Below are positions 41,921 to 50,008 of a DNA stretch of 64,000 bases, piece after piece. Under the pieces are notes generated by a model. That model saw only the letters and a list, made by a program, of their open reading frames with translations. It ran no database searches and was not told where the DNA came from. Both the position numbers and the translations under genes were made by a program. Origin of the DNA: DATEJJ01 sp039649115 (GTDB lineage Bacteria > Actinomycetota > Actinomycetes > Mycobacteriales > Micromonosporaceae); contig JBBWZQ010000031.1 of the NCBI GenBank assembly GCA_039649115.1, positions 1 through 64,000 on the forward strand. Reading direction: 5' to 3'. Positions within the stretch are counted from its first letter, which is position 1. Every line of letters starts with the position of its first letter.

Positions 41921-43180
41921 TTATCGCAGCCCGGTCGCGGCCGCCCGCCGTCGGGAAAGTGCGTCCACGCCCGCGGCCAGCAGCAGCACCAGGCCGGTGA
42001 AGCCGAACTTGGCACCGGAGCTGAGGCCGAGCAGACCCATGCCGTTGTCGATCACGGCGATCACCGCGCCGCCCAGGATCGCGTCCAGCACCCGACCCTT
42101 GCCGCCGAACAGGCTGGTGCCGCCGATCACCGCCGCCGCCACCGCGTAGAGCAGGATGTTGCTGCCGCCGGTGTTGGAGTCGACGGAGTTGGCCCGGGAC
42201 ACCGCCACGATGCCGCCGATCGAGGCGACCGAGGAGCAGATGACGAACGCCGAGATGCGGATCCGGTCGACGTTGATGCCCGCGCGCCGGGCCGCCTCGG
42301 CACTGCCGCCGACCGCGTACAGGTGCCGGCCGTAGGTGGTGCGGGACAGGATGAACGTCCAGACCAGCAGCAGTACCAGGATGATCGCGACGACGATCGG
42401 CACGCCCTTGAGGGAGTTGCGCAACGGGTTGTGGCTGCGCTCCTGGTTGAGGAAGTAGACGGCGAGGCCGCCACCGGCCACGAGCAGGAGTACCCGCAGC
42501 GCGATCAGCGAGAGCGGGTCGGTACCGAGGCCGCGACTGGACCGGCTGCGGATGCGCAGCATCTGCTGCAGCGCGAACCCGGCCGCACAGACGATCAGGA
42601 TCACCCAACCCAGCCACGGGGGCATGTTGTTGTTGTCGATGGCCAGGATGGTGCCGTCGAAGACCGAGATCGCGTTGCCGCCGCCGAGCAGGAGCAGCAC
42701 GATGCCCTGGAACGCGAGGAACGCGGCGAGGGTCACCACGAACGACGGTATTCGCACCTTGGCGACCAGGGAGCCGAGCGTCAATCCGATCACCACGCCG
42801 ACGGCCACCGCGGCGAGCACCGACACATACCACGGCACGTGGTGCTTGGTGAGCAGGACGCACATGACCGACGCGCACAGGCCGCTGGCGAAGCCGGCGG
42901 AGAGGTCGATCTCGCCGATGAGCAGCACGAAGACCAGGCCCATCGCGATGATGGTGACCTGGGCGCCCTGGGTGAACAGGTTGGCGAAGTTGCCGTCGGA
43001 GAAGAAGACCGGCCGCTTGATCCCGAAGAATGTGCAGAGCACGATCAGACCGAGGATGGCCGGCAGTGCCCCCATGTCACCGCCGCGGATGCGGCCGACG
43101 TACTGGCGTACCGCCTGGTTCAGGGTTCGGTTCTCCGAGCCAGGTACCCGGGTACGTGGCGAGGTGTCCACGGTCGTCAT
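41921..43180 (-). CDS. xylH: sugar ABC transporter permease, xylose/ribose type
   Basis: A 419-aa permease of the XylH/RbsC family with ten or more hydrophobic segments (LPAILGLIVLCTFFGIK, IPSFVVTLAAFLAFQGIVLL) and the family motif VFVLLIGEIDLSAGFASGLC. The region TTYGRHLYAVGGSAEAARRAGI is the typical ATPase-coupling loop. ATG 43180 overlaps the stop of the ATPase gene. It would transport xylose or a related pentose together with the genes at 43177 and 44118; the symbol is by family only. Confidence 0.88.
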   Translation of the reverse strand: MTTVDTSPRTRVPGSENRTLNQAVRQYVGRIRGGDMGALPAILGLIVLCTFFGIKRPVFFSDGNFANLFTQGAQVTIIAMGLVFVLLIGEIDLSAGFASGLCASVMCVLLTKHHVPWYVSVLAAVAVGVVIGLTLGSLVAKVRIPSFVVTLAAFLAFQGIVLLLLGGGNAISVFDGTILAIDNNNMPPWLGWVILIVCAAGFALQQMLRIRSRSSRGLGTDPLSLIALRVLLLVAGGGLAVYFLNQERSHNPLRNSLKGVPIVVAIILVLLLVWTFILSRTTYGRHLYAVGGSAEAARRAGINVDRIRISAFVICSSVASIGGIVAVSRANSVDSNTGGSNILLYAVAAAVIGGTSLFGGKGRVLDAILGGAVIAVIDNGMGLLGLSSGAKFGFTGLVLLLAAGVDALSRRRAAATGLR

Positions 43181-44013
43181 TGCTCCGCTCCGTTCGCGTC
43201 CCCGAGGTCGATCGCGACATTGCTGGCGGTCGGGTCCGTCGCGGCGTCCACCGCCGCCAGCGGCAGGCCCAGCTCGCCGCTGCGGCCGGCCGTGATCAGT
43301 TCCACCACCTGGGAGTAGGTGACATCGCTGGCCTTGACCTGAGCCGCCATCCGGCCGAGGTAGAGCGCGGCGATCCGGTCCGAGACGGCGAAGACGTCGT
43401 TCATGTTGTGCGAGATGAGTACCACCGCCAGGCCGTGGTCCGCCAGTTGCCGGACCAGTTCGAGTACCTGCGCGGTCTGCGCGACACCCAGCGCGGCGGT
43501 CGGTTCGTCCAGGATGACCAGTCTGCTGTTCCACAGCACGGCCTTGGCGATCGCGACCGTCTGGCGCTGCCCGCCGGAGAGGCTGGAGACCTGCTGGCGG
43601 ATCGACTTCACCGTGCGCACCGACAGCCGGTCCAGCGTCTCGCCGGCCATCCGCTCCATGGTCGGCTCGTCCAGCACGATCCCGCGGGTCTTCTCCCGGC
43701 CGAGGAACATGTTCTGCACGATGTCGAGGTTTTCGCAGAGCGCGAGATCCTGGTAGACGATCTCCACTCCCAGCGTGCCGGCATCGCGCGGGTTGTGCAC
43801 CGTGACCGGCCGGCCGTCGAACAGGTACTCCCCCGACTCGATGGGGTAGATCCCACCGATGCACTTCACGAGGGTGGACTTGCCGGCGCCGTTGTCGCCG
43901 ACGAGCGCGGTGACCTCTCCCGCTTGCGCGGTGAAGTCGACGTCGCGCAGTACTTGGACGGGACCGAAACTCTTGTCGATCCCGCGCATCTGCAACAGGG
44001 GTGTCGCGGTCAC
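43177..44013 (-). CDS. sugar ABC transporter ATPase, single-domain XylG-like
   Basis: A 278-aa ATPase with Walker A VGDNGAGKSTLVKC, signature LSGGQRQT, Walker B RLVILDEPTAALG and switch histidine LISHNMNDV. It has a single ABC domain, whereas E. coli XylG has two; one-domain forms are usual in actinobacterial monosaccharide importers. GTG 44013 is the start. It is separated from the binding-protein gene by a strong hairpin. Confidence 0.9.
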   Translation of the reverse strand: MTATPLLQMRGIDKSFGPVQVLRDVDFTAQAGEVTALVGDNGAGKSTLVKCIGGIYPIESGEYLFDGRPVTVHNPRDAGTLGVEIVYQDLALCENLDIVQNMFLGREKTRGIVLDEPTMERMAGETLDRLSVRTVKSIRQQVSSLSGGQRQTVAIAKAVLWNSRLVILDEPTAALGVAQTAQVLELVRQLADHGLAVVLISHNMNDVFAVSDRIAALYLGRMAAQVKASDVTYSQVVELITAGRSGELGLPLAAVDAATDPTASNVAIDLGDANGAEQ

Positions 44014-44065
44014 GGGGGTTTGCTCCTCAGAGATGTGGTACCTGGCTGCAGCTCAAGCATGCAGC

Positions 44066-44097
44066 CCCGGCGCCGCGCTTACTCGCGCGGCGCCGGG
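44066..44097 (-). terminator. intercistronic hairpin after the sugar-binding protein gene
   Basis: A perfect 13-bp GC-rich stem (CCCGGCGCCGCGC and its complement) with loop TTACTC lies between the binding-protein gene and the ATPase gene. Such hairpins usually cause partial termination or protect the upstream mRNA, so the binding protein is made in excess over the membrane parts. Confidence 0.8.
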
Positions 44098-44117
44098 ACG
44101 GGGCAAGCGACCCAGGG

Positions 44118-45212
44118 TCAGCTGATGCCGGCCGCGGTGCACTTGGCGGCGTAGGCCCCCGTGCACAGGTCGGCCTTTGTCACGTAGCCGTCCGCGACGA
44201 CGTCCTTGACGTTGTCCTTGTAGATGGCCACCGGGGTCTCCAGGACCGACGGGACGTCACGGTTGAGGGTGGTGTCCTTGGTGGTCGCCGAGGTGCTCGG
44301 GTTGGAGCCCTTGGCGAGCGCGACAGCCAGGTCGGAGGCGGCGGTGGCCTCCTTCTTGACGGCCTTGTAGACGGTCATGCACTGGTCGCCGTCCAGGATG
44401 TGCTGCAGGCCCTGGACCGTGGCGTCCTGCCCGGTGACCGGCAGTTGCAGGTGGTTCTTCTTCAGGATGGCGATCACCGAGTTGGCCATGCCGTCGTTGG
44501 CCACCAGGACACCCTTGATGGTGGGGTCGCTGGTCAGCATCTGCTCGAAGATCGTGCCCGCCTGGGTGTTGTTCCAGTCCGGCACGGACTTGTTCGGGCC
44601 CTTGACGTAGGTGCCAGCGGTGTACAGCGGGTCCAGCACCGAGTTGTAGCCCTGGGCGAACAGGGTCGCGTTGTTGTCCGTCGGCGAACCGTTGACCTCG
44701 GCGACCTTCGGCTTGGACGCCTTCGCGTCGGTCAGGCACTTCTGCAGACCCTCGCCCTGCAGCTTGCCCACCGCCACGGCGTCGAAGGACACGTAGTAGT
44801 CCGCGCCGCCGCCCAGCGTCAGCCGGTCATAGTCGATCGTCGCGACGCCGGCCGCCTTGGCCTTCTTCAGCACCGCGCTGCCGCTGCCGGCGTCCAGGTC
44901 GACGGCCATGAGGACGTTGACGCCCTCCTGGATCATCTGGTCGCCGATCGTCTGGTACTGGTTCTTGTCGCCCTGCGCGTTCTGGATGTCGTACTTGACG
45001 CCGGCGGCCTTGAACGCCTGCTCCAGGAACGGCCGGTCGGCGGTCTCCCAGCGGACCGAGGACTTGCTGTCAGGCAGGATGACGCCGACATATGGCTGCT
45101 TGGCGCTGGTGGACGAGCCACTGGCGGGAGGGCTGCTGGATTTGCTACAGGCGGCCATGCCGCCCACTGCCACCACGCCTACCGTGGCGACGGCGAGGAT
45201 CCCCTTGCGCAT
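44118..45212 (-). CDS. xylF: sugar-binding lipoprotein, XylF/RbsB type
   Basis: A 364-aa periplasmic-binding-protein type I lipoprotein. MRKGILAVATVGVVAVGGMAAC is a signal peptide with a lipobox cysteine at residue 22. The sugar-binding fold shows VGVILPDSKSSVRWETADRP, INVLMAVD-like segments and GVLVANDGMANSVIAIL, closest to XylF. ATG 45212 follows AAAGGA. It is first in its operon, ahead of ATPase, permease and ROK regulator. Confidence 0.88.
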   Translation of the reverse strand: MRKGILAVATVGVVAVGGMAACSKSSSPPASGSSTSAKQPYVGVILPDSKSSVRWETADRPFLEQAFKAAGVKYDIQNAQGDKNQYQTIGDQMIQEGVNVLMAVDLDAGSGSAVLKKAKAAGVATIDYDRLTLGGGADYYVSFDAVAVGKLQGEGLQKCLTDAKASKPKVAEVNGSPTDNNATLFAQGYNSVLDPLYTAGTYVKGPNKSVPDWNNTQAGTIFEQMLTSDPTIKGVLVANDGMANSVIAILKKNHLQLPVTGQDATVQGLQHILDGDQCMTVYKAVKKEATAASDLAVALAKGSNPSTSATTKDTTLNRDVPSVLETPVAIYKDNVKDVVADGYVTKADLCTGAYAAKCTAAGIS

Positions 45213-45342
45213 AGCATGGGTCCTTTCGGGGTATGCGCCGCACGGGGCGGCGGGAGTTCTGTGCCCGATATTCGGTTTTGTCGGCGTGTTTCGACTGCCG
45301 CGCCGCGGTTTCGGAGGTCGCGACATGATTGTTGTGTCCGGC

Positions 45343-45371
45343 AACGTATTCCGAGTCTGGGACCATTGCAA
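45343..45371 (-). promoter_or_regulatory. promoter of the sugar ABC operon
   Basis: Minus-strand -35 TTGCAA (45366-45371), 17-bp spacer, -10 TACGTT (45343-45348). It predicts a leader of about 130 nt before ATG 45212. Confidence 0.6.
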
Positions 45372-45377
45372 GATGAA

Positions 45378-45426
45378 CCAGCCGTTAAGTTTGTTGCCAG
45401 CGGTAACAATTCGGCAACACGGCTGG
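45378..45426. promoter_or_regulatory. inverted repeats upstream of the sugar operon promoter (candidate ROK operator)
   Basis: CCAGCCG at 45378-45384 is matched by CGGCTGG at 45420-45426, and inside lie GTTGCC (45393-45398) and GGCAAC (45413-45418), plus TTGTT/AACAA. The set is AT-richer than its surroundings and lies just before the -35 of the sugar operon. Confidence 0.45.
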
Positions 45427-45489
45427 AGCTTATAGTACGCTTTCGATTACAGTGCGTAGTGAATCTTCAGGATCTCCCACCGTGTCGTG

Positions 45490-45516
45490 TTGGCACTCTC
45501 CTTGACGGAGTGCCAG
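45490..45516. promoter_or_regulatory. CIRCE operator 1 (HrcA site)
   Basis: TTGGCACTC, 9-nt spacer, GAGTGCCAG. It matches the CIRCE consensus TTAGCACTC-N9-GAGTGCTAA with one change in each arm and overlaps the groES -35 box. Confidence 0.93.
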
Positions 45517-45529
45517 CGGGCGACATAAC
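45502..45529 (+). promoter_or_regulatory. groES-groEL1 promoter
   Basis: -35 TTGACG (45502-45507), 16-bp spacer, -10 CATAAC (45524-45529). The -35 lies inside CIRCE 1, so HrcA binding would block RNA polymerase. Confidence 0.7.
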
Positions 45530-45535
45530 CTGCGG

Positions 45536-45562
45536 TTAGCACTCTCGAACCGACTGTGCTAG
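45536..45562. promoter_or_regulatory. CIRCE-like operator 2
   Basis: TTAGCACTC, 9-nt spacer, CTGTGCTAG. The left arm is a perfect CIRCE half; the right arm is weaker. It lies about 7-33 nt after the -10, around the transcription start. Confidence 0.8.
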
Positions 45563-45694
45563 CTGGCCGGTGTTCTGCGGCTGGCGACCCGGCCGGTGGC
45601 GCCGGCACCCGCGACGACGGAGCCGCCCGGTCATGTCAGGTATAAACGAGATGCCGGCTGCGGTCGGCTGAAAGAACCAGTACCCCAGGAGGGT

Positions 45695-46009
45695 ATGCCC
45701 GTGACTACCGCGACCAAGGTTGCGATCAAGCCGCTCGAGGACCGCATCGTGGTCCAGGCGAACGAGGCGGAGACCACCACGGCGTCGGGCCTGGTGATCC
45801 CCGACACTGCCAAGGAGAAGCCGCAGGAGGGCACTGTCCTCGCTGTCGGCCCGGGCCGCATCGACGACAAGGGCAACCGGGTCCCGATCGACGTGAAGAT
45901 CGGCGACACCGTGCTCTATTCGAAGTACGGCGGCACTGAGGTCAAGTACGCCGGCGAAGAGTACCTGGTGCTCTCCGCCCGCGACGTCCTCGCGATCATC
46001 GAGAAGTGA
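45695..46009 (+). CDS. groES: co-chaperonin GroES
   Basis: A 104-aa GroES ring subunit. The mobile-loop region ETTTASGLVIPDTAKEKPQE and the roof segment are conserved. ATG 45695 gives MPVTTATKVAIKP; AGGAGGG is better spaced for GTG 45701, so the mature start may be there. It is controlled by two CIRCE sites and followed by two hairpins before groEL1. Confidence 0.96.
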   Translation: MPVTTATKVAIKPLEDRIVVQANEAETTTASGLVIPDTAKEKPQEGTVLAVGPGRIDDKGNRVPIDVKIGDTVLYSKYGGTEVKYAGEEYLVLSARDVLAIIEK

Positions 46010-46010
46010 C

Positions 46011-46080
46011 CTGACGCGGCTCGCCGCGTCAGCAAGAGCGCGCGCCGCCCCGCCTCCCGATCTGTCGGGGTCGGGGCGGC
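46011..46080 (+). terminator. two hairpins between groES and groEL1
   Basis: Two bp after the groES stop is a perfect 10-bp dyad CTGACGCGGC-TC-GCCGCGTCAG (46011-46032). A second bipartite hairpin at 46044-46080 has outer arms GCCGCCCCG/CGGGGCGGC and inner CCCGA/TCGGG. They probably cause partial termination or RNA processing, lowering groEL1 relative to groES. Confidence 0.75.
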
Positions 46081-46163
46081 ACTCGCTTGTCCACACCCGG
46101 CCGGCGCGTCCGCACCGGACAACCAGCCGGGCGAGGCAACACCGATAGACAACCGGAGATGAT

Positions 46164-47801
46164 ATGGCGAAGATTCTGAGCTTCTCGGATGACGCGCGGC
46201 ACCTGCTCGAGCACGGTGTCAACTCGCTGGCCGACGCGGTCAAGGTGACGCTCGGCCCGAAGGGACGCAACGTCGTCCTCAGCCAGAAGTTCGGGCCCCC
46301 CACGATCACCAACGACGGCGTGACGATCGCCAAGGAGATCGAGCTGGGCAACCCGTACGAGAACCTCGGTGCCCAGCTGGTCAAGGAGGTGGCCACCAAG
46401 ACCAACGACATCGCCGGGGACGGCACCACCACGGCGACCGTGCTGGCCCAGGCGATGGTGCGCGAAGGCCTGCGCAACGTGGCGGCCGGAGCCAACCCGA
46501 GCGCCCTGAAGCGGGGCATCGACGCCGCCGCGGCGGCGGTCAGCGACGCCCTGCTCGACAAGGCGATCGAGGTCGCCGGCCGGCAGGAGATCGCGCACGT
46601 CGCGACGATCTCGGCGCAGGACCCCACGATCGGGGACCTGATCGCGGAGGCGATGGAGAAGGTCGGCCGGGAAGGTGTCATCACCGTCGAGGACGGCTCC
46701 ACGCTCGCCACCGAGCTGGAGGTCACCGAGGGGATGCAGTTCGACAAGGGGTACATCTCCCCGCACTTCGTGACCGACGCCGAGAACGGCGAGGCGATCC
46801 TGGAGGACGCCCACATCCTGGTCACCACGCAGAAGATCAGTTCCATCGAGGAGCTGCTCCCGCTGCTGGAGCAGGTGCTGCAGACCAACAAGCCGCTGCT
46901 GATCGTCGCGGAGGACGTGGACGGGCAGGCGCTGGCGACTCTCGTGGTCAACGCGATCCGCAAGACCATCAAGATCGTCGCGGTGAAGGCCCCGGCCTTC
47001 GGCGACCGGCGCAAGGCCATGCTGCAGGACATCGCGATCCTGACCGGCGGCGAGCTGGTCGCGCCCGAGCTGGGCTACAAGCTCGACTCGGTCGGGCTGG
47101 AAGTGCTGGGCCGGGCCCGCCGCGTGGTGGTCGACAAGGACACCACGACGCTGGTGGACGGCGGCGGCAGCGCCGAGGAGGTGGCCAACCGGGTGGAACA
47201 GCTCCGCAAGGAGGTGGAGGCCTCCGACTCCGACTGGGACAAGGAGAAGCTGAACGAGCGGATCGCGAAGCTCTCCGGCGGGATCGCGGTGATCAAGGTC
47301 GGCGCGGCCACCGAGGTCGAGCTGCGCGAGAAGCGGCACCGCATCGAGGACGCCATCTCGGCGACCAAGGCGGCCGTCGAGGAGGGCATCGTGCCCGGCG
47401 GCGGTGCCGCGCTGGTGCAGGTGGCGCCGGTACTGGACGCCGCGTTCGCCAGCCGTACCGGCGACGAGGCGACGGGCGTGACGGTCATCGCGAAGGCGCT
47501 GGTCGAGCCGCTGCGCTGGATCGCGCAGAACGCGGGCCACGACGGGTACGTCGTCGTGGAGCGGGTGCGTGCCGGCGAGTGGGGCACCGGCCTGGACGCC
47601 GCCACCGGCCTGTACGTCGACCTGGTGAAGGCCGGCATCGTGGACCCGGTGAAGGTCACCCGCAACGCGGTGACCAACGCCGCCTCGATCGCCGGCCTGC
47701 TGCTCACGACCGAGAGCCTGGTCGTGGAGAAGCCCAAGGCACCCGAGCCGGCCGCCGCCGGCGGGCACGGCCACGGGCACCAGCACGGTCCCGGTTTCTG
47801 A
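46164..47801 (+). CDS. groEL1: chaperonin GroEL1 with histidine-rich tail
   Basis: A 545-aa 60-kDa chaperonin subunit. It has MAKILSFSDDARHLLEHGVN, the ATP motif GDGTTTATVLA and AVEEGIVPGGGAAL. The C-terminus is GGHGHGHQHGPGF, the His-rich tail of actinobacterial GroEL1, instead of the Gly-Met repeat of the housekeeping GroEL2. GroEL1 is usually the copy that sits next to groES; a second groEL is expected elsewhere. ATG 46164 follows CCGGAGAT. Confidence 0.96.
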   Translation: MAKILSFSDDARHLLEHGVNSLADAVKVTLGPKGRNVVLSQKFGPPTITNDGVTIAKEIELGNPYENLGAQLVKEVATKTNDIAGDGTTTATVLAQAMVREGLRNVAAGANPSALKRGIDAAAAAVSDALLDKAIEVAGRQEIAHVATISAQDPTIGDLIAEAMEKVGREGVITVEDGSTLATELEVTEGMQFDKGYISPHFVTDAENGEAILEDAHILVTTQKISSIEELLPLLEQVLQTNKPLLIVAEDVDGQALATLVVNAIRKTIKIVAVKAPAFGDRRKAMLQDIAILTGGELVAPELGYKLDSVGLEVLGRARRVVVDKDTTTLVDGGGSAEEVANRVEQLRKEVEASDSDWDKEKLNERIAKLSGGIAVIKVGAATEVELREKRHRIEDAISATKAAVEEGIVPGGGAALVQVAPVLDAAFASRTGDEATGVTVIAKALVEPLRWIAQNAGHDGYVVVERVRAGEWGTGLDAATGLYVDLVKAGIVDPVKVTRNAVTNAASIAGLLLTTESLVVEKPKAPEPAAAGGHGHGHQHGPGF

Positions 47802-47820
47802 CCGGTACCGGTACCGCGCG

Positions 47821-47858
47821 GAACCGGGTCGCTGGCGGAATCGCCGGTGGCCCGGTTC
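47821..47858 (+). terminator. terminator after groEL1
   Basis: Arms GAACCGGG and CCCGGTTC with an inner TGGCG/CGCC stem, 20 bp after the groEL1 stop. Confidence 0.7.
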
Positions 47859-47933
47859 GCCCTTTGTCAGCGACCTATTACAGTCCGGGGTCGGAGCTAC
47901 CGGCTCCTTGACTGACCGTCAAGACTGGACGGC

Positions 47934-49466
47934 GTGGGGGAGAATTCGCGTGCCCGCTGGACGGGGCCGGTTGCCGGAGTGGTGGCCGCCGGCGTGGCTC
48001 TTGGCGTGGCCGAACTCGTCGCGGTACTGGCCGGTCCCCGGTCCGCCCCGCTGGTCGCGGTGGGCGGCCTGGTCATCGACCACGTGCCCGGGCCGGTGAA
48101 GCAGTTCGCCACCTCGACGTTCGGCACGCACGACAAGACGGCACTGCTGACCGGTACCACGGTGCTGCTGGCCGCCTTCGGTGCGCTGGTCGGCTGGTTG
48201 GCCACCCGGCGCGTCTGGTACGGGATGGTGGGCATCGCCCTGTTCGGCGTGGTCGGCATCGCCGCGGCGCTGACCCGCTCCGGCGCCCGGGTGACCTACG
48301 TGCTGCCCTCGCTGGTCGGCGCGGCCGCGGCCGGAGCCGCCCTCGACTACCTCCTCCGCCGCGCCGGCTCCACCCCCGAGACGGCCGGCGGCGTGGACGC
48401 GGCCGGGCGGCGGCGGTTCCTCGTCGGCTCCGGCGTGCTGGCCGTCGGGGCCGCGGTGTCCGGGCTGGTGGGCCGGCAGTTGGGCGAGCGCAAGAACGTG
48501 TCAACGGCGCGCAACGCCGTCACGCTGCCCGCGCCGAGCGAGCCCGCGCCCGCGCTGGCCGCCCAGGCCGACCTGCGGATAACCGACCTCGCCCCGTACC
48601 TGACCAGCAACAAGAAGTTCTATCGCATCGACACGGCGCTGTCCGTGCCGCAGGTTTCCCCGGACACCTGGAAGCTGCGCATCCACGGCCGGGTGGCCCG
48701 GCCGATCACGCTCACCTACGCACAGTTGCTGGCCCGACCGATGATCGAGCGGTACGTGACCCTGGCGTGCGTCTCCAACGACGTCGGCGGGGACCTGATC
48801 GGCAACGCGAAGTGGCTTGGCGTGCGCATCAAGGACCTGCTGGTGGAGGCCGGCCCGCTGTCCGGCGCCGACCAGGTCGTCGGCCGCTCCGTGGACGGCT
48901 TCACCGTCGGCACCCCCACCGAGGTGCTGCTCGACGGGCGGGACGCGATGCTCGCCGTCGGCATGAACGGGGAACCGTTGCCCGTCGAGCACGGGTTCCC
49001 GGTCCGGATGGTGGTACCGGGCCTGTACGGGTACGTGTCGGCCACCAAGTGGCTCAGCGAACTGGAGCTCACCAGCTTCGCCGACTACTCCGCATACTGG
49101 ATACCCCGCGGCTGGGCGGCCAAGGCGCCGATCAAGACGGAGTCCCGCATCGACGCGCCACGCACCGGAGCCACGATCCGCCAGGCGCAGGTCACCGTCG
49201 CCGGGGTCGCCTGGGCGCAGCACCGCGGCATCTCGAAGGTGGAGGTACGGGTCGACGGCGGCGCCTGGCAGGAGGCCACACTGGCCGCCGTGCCGTCGGT
49301 GGACACCTGGCGCCAGTGGTCCTGGACCTGGCACACCACTCGGGGTCCCCACCGCCTGTCCGTGCGTGCGACGGACAACGGTGGCGCCGCCCAGACAGCC
49401 GAAGAGGCGCCGCCCGCTCCGGACGGCGCCACCGGCTGGCACACCATCGACGTGACGGTGAGTTGA
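47934..49466 (+). CDS. membrane-anchored molybdopterin-dependent oxidoreductase (sulfite oxidase fold)
   Basis: A 510-aa protein. About five hydrophobic segments occupy the first 170 residues (VAGVVAAGVALGVAELVAVL, YGMVGIALFGVVGIAAALT), then an RRRFLVGSGVLAVG twin-arginine-like segment, then a Moco-binding domain with the conserved cysteine in RYVTLACVSNDVGGDL and LYGYVSATKWLSELELT, and a C-terminal Mo-co dimerisation-like domain (VAGVAWAQHRGISKVEVRVD). The substrate is unknown. GTG 47934 is the start, with TTGAC-tgacc-GTCAA upstream at 47908-47922. Confidence 0.87.
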   Translation: MGENSRARWTGPVAGVVAAGVALGVAELVAVLAGPRSAPLVAVGGLVIDHVPGPVKQFATSTFGTHDKTALLTGTTVLLAAFGALVGWLATRRVWYGMVGIALFGVVGIAAALTRSGARVTYVLPSLVGAAAAGAALDYLLRRAGSTPETAGGVDAAGRRRFLVGSGVLAVGAAVSGLVGRQLGERKNVSTARNAVTLPAPSEPAPALAAQADLRITDLAPYLTSNKKFYRIDTALSVPQVSPDTWKLRIHGRVARPITLTYAQLLARPMIERYVTLACVSNDVGGDLIGNAKWLGVRIKDLLVEAGPLSGADQVVGRSVDGFTVGTPTEVLLDGRDAMLAVGMNGEPLPVEHGFPVRMVVPGLYGYVSATKWLSELELTSFADYSAYWIPRGWAAKAPIKTESRIDAPRTGATIRQAQVTVAGVAWAQHRGISKVEVRVDGGAWQEATLAAVPSVDTWRQWSWTWHTTRGPHRLSVRATDNGGAAQTAEEAPPAPDGATGWHTIDVTVS

Positions 49467-49482
49467 CGCCTGCTGCCCTCGA

Positions 49483-49842
49483 TCAGGCGGCGACGGTCAC
49501 CGGGCGCAGCTTCGCTTCGAGCTTCCTGACATCCACCTGACGCCGGTACCGGTCCGCCGCGTCCTCCCAACCCACCGCGAGCAGTCGCAGCCGCTCCGCT
49601 TCGGTGAACCCACCCCACACGCCGTACGGTTCGTGCGCCTTCAGGGCATGTGCCGCACATTGCGCTCGGACGGGGCATGCCGCGCAGAGCTCCTTGGCCT
49701 TGAGCTCTCGCCGGTTCCGGGAGGAGCCGCGCTCGCCGTCGGGGTGGAAGAACTGCATACTGTCGCGACCCCGACACAAGCCGCTGACCTGCCATTCCCA
49801 TATATCGGCGATGGGGCCGGGAAGCCTCTGCACGTTCGCCAT
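49483..49842 (-). CDS. whiD: WhiB-family iron-sulfur transcriptional regulator, WhiD/WhiB3-like
   Basis: A 119-aa Wbl protein. Four cysteines in the C-xn-C-x2-C-x5-C pattern (LCRGRD, then CAACPVRAQC) bind a 4Fe-4S cluster, and GVWGG plus basic tail is the DNA-binding part. FFHPDGERGSSRNRRE is close to WhiD (Streptomyces) and WhiB3 (M. tuberculosis), which are encoded near groEL1/bldM/guaB as here. These proteins respond to redox or NO and work with the principal sigma factor. Divergent from the BldM-like gene, with 166 bp between. Confidence 0.9.
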   Translation of the reverse strand: MANVQRLPGPIADIWEWQVSGLCRGRDSMQFFHPDGERGSSRNRRELKAKELCAACPVRAQCAAHALKAHEPYGVWGGFTEAERLRLLAVGWEDAADRYRRQVDVRKLEAKLRPVTVAA

Positions 49843-50008
49843 CGCGTTTCCTCCTGCTCTCGCTCGTTGAGCGGGTCGATACCCACGAGCGAGCCGATCT
49901 ACTCATCTGACAAAAGCTGAAGATTCGGCATGAATTTGGGCATTCTCGAAAAGTACGTAAGGATCAGGACGTTTTGTGGTCTCCTTCCCAGAGGAGAGGG
50001 GTAGCAGA

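Noticed and set aside
40796..43318. Long plus-strand frame antisense to the ROK and permease genes
   Set aside because: A shadow of the minus-strand genes; no family motif or start signal.
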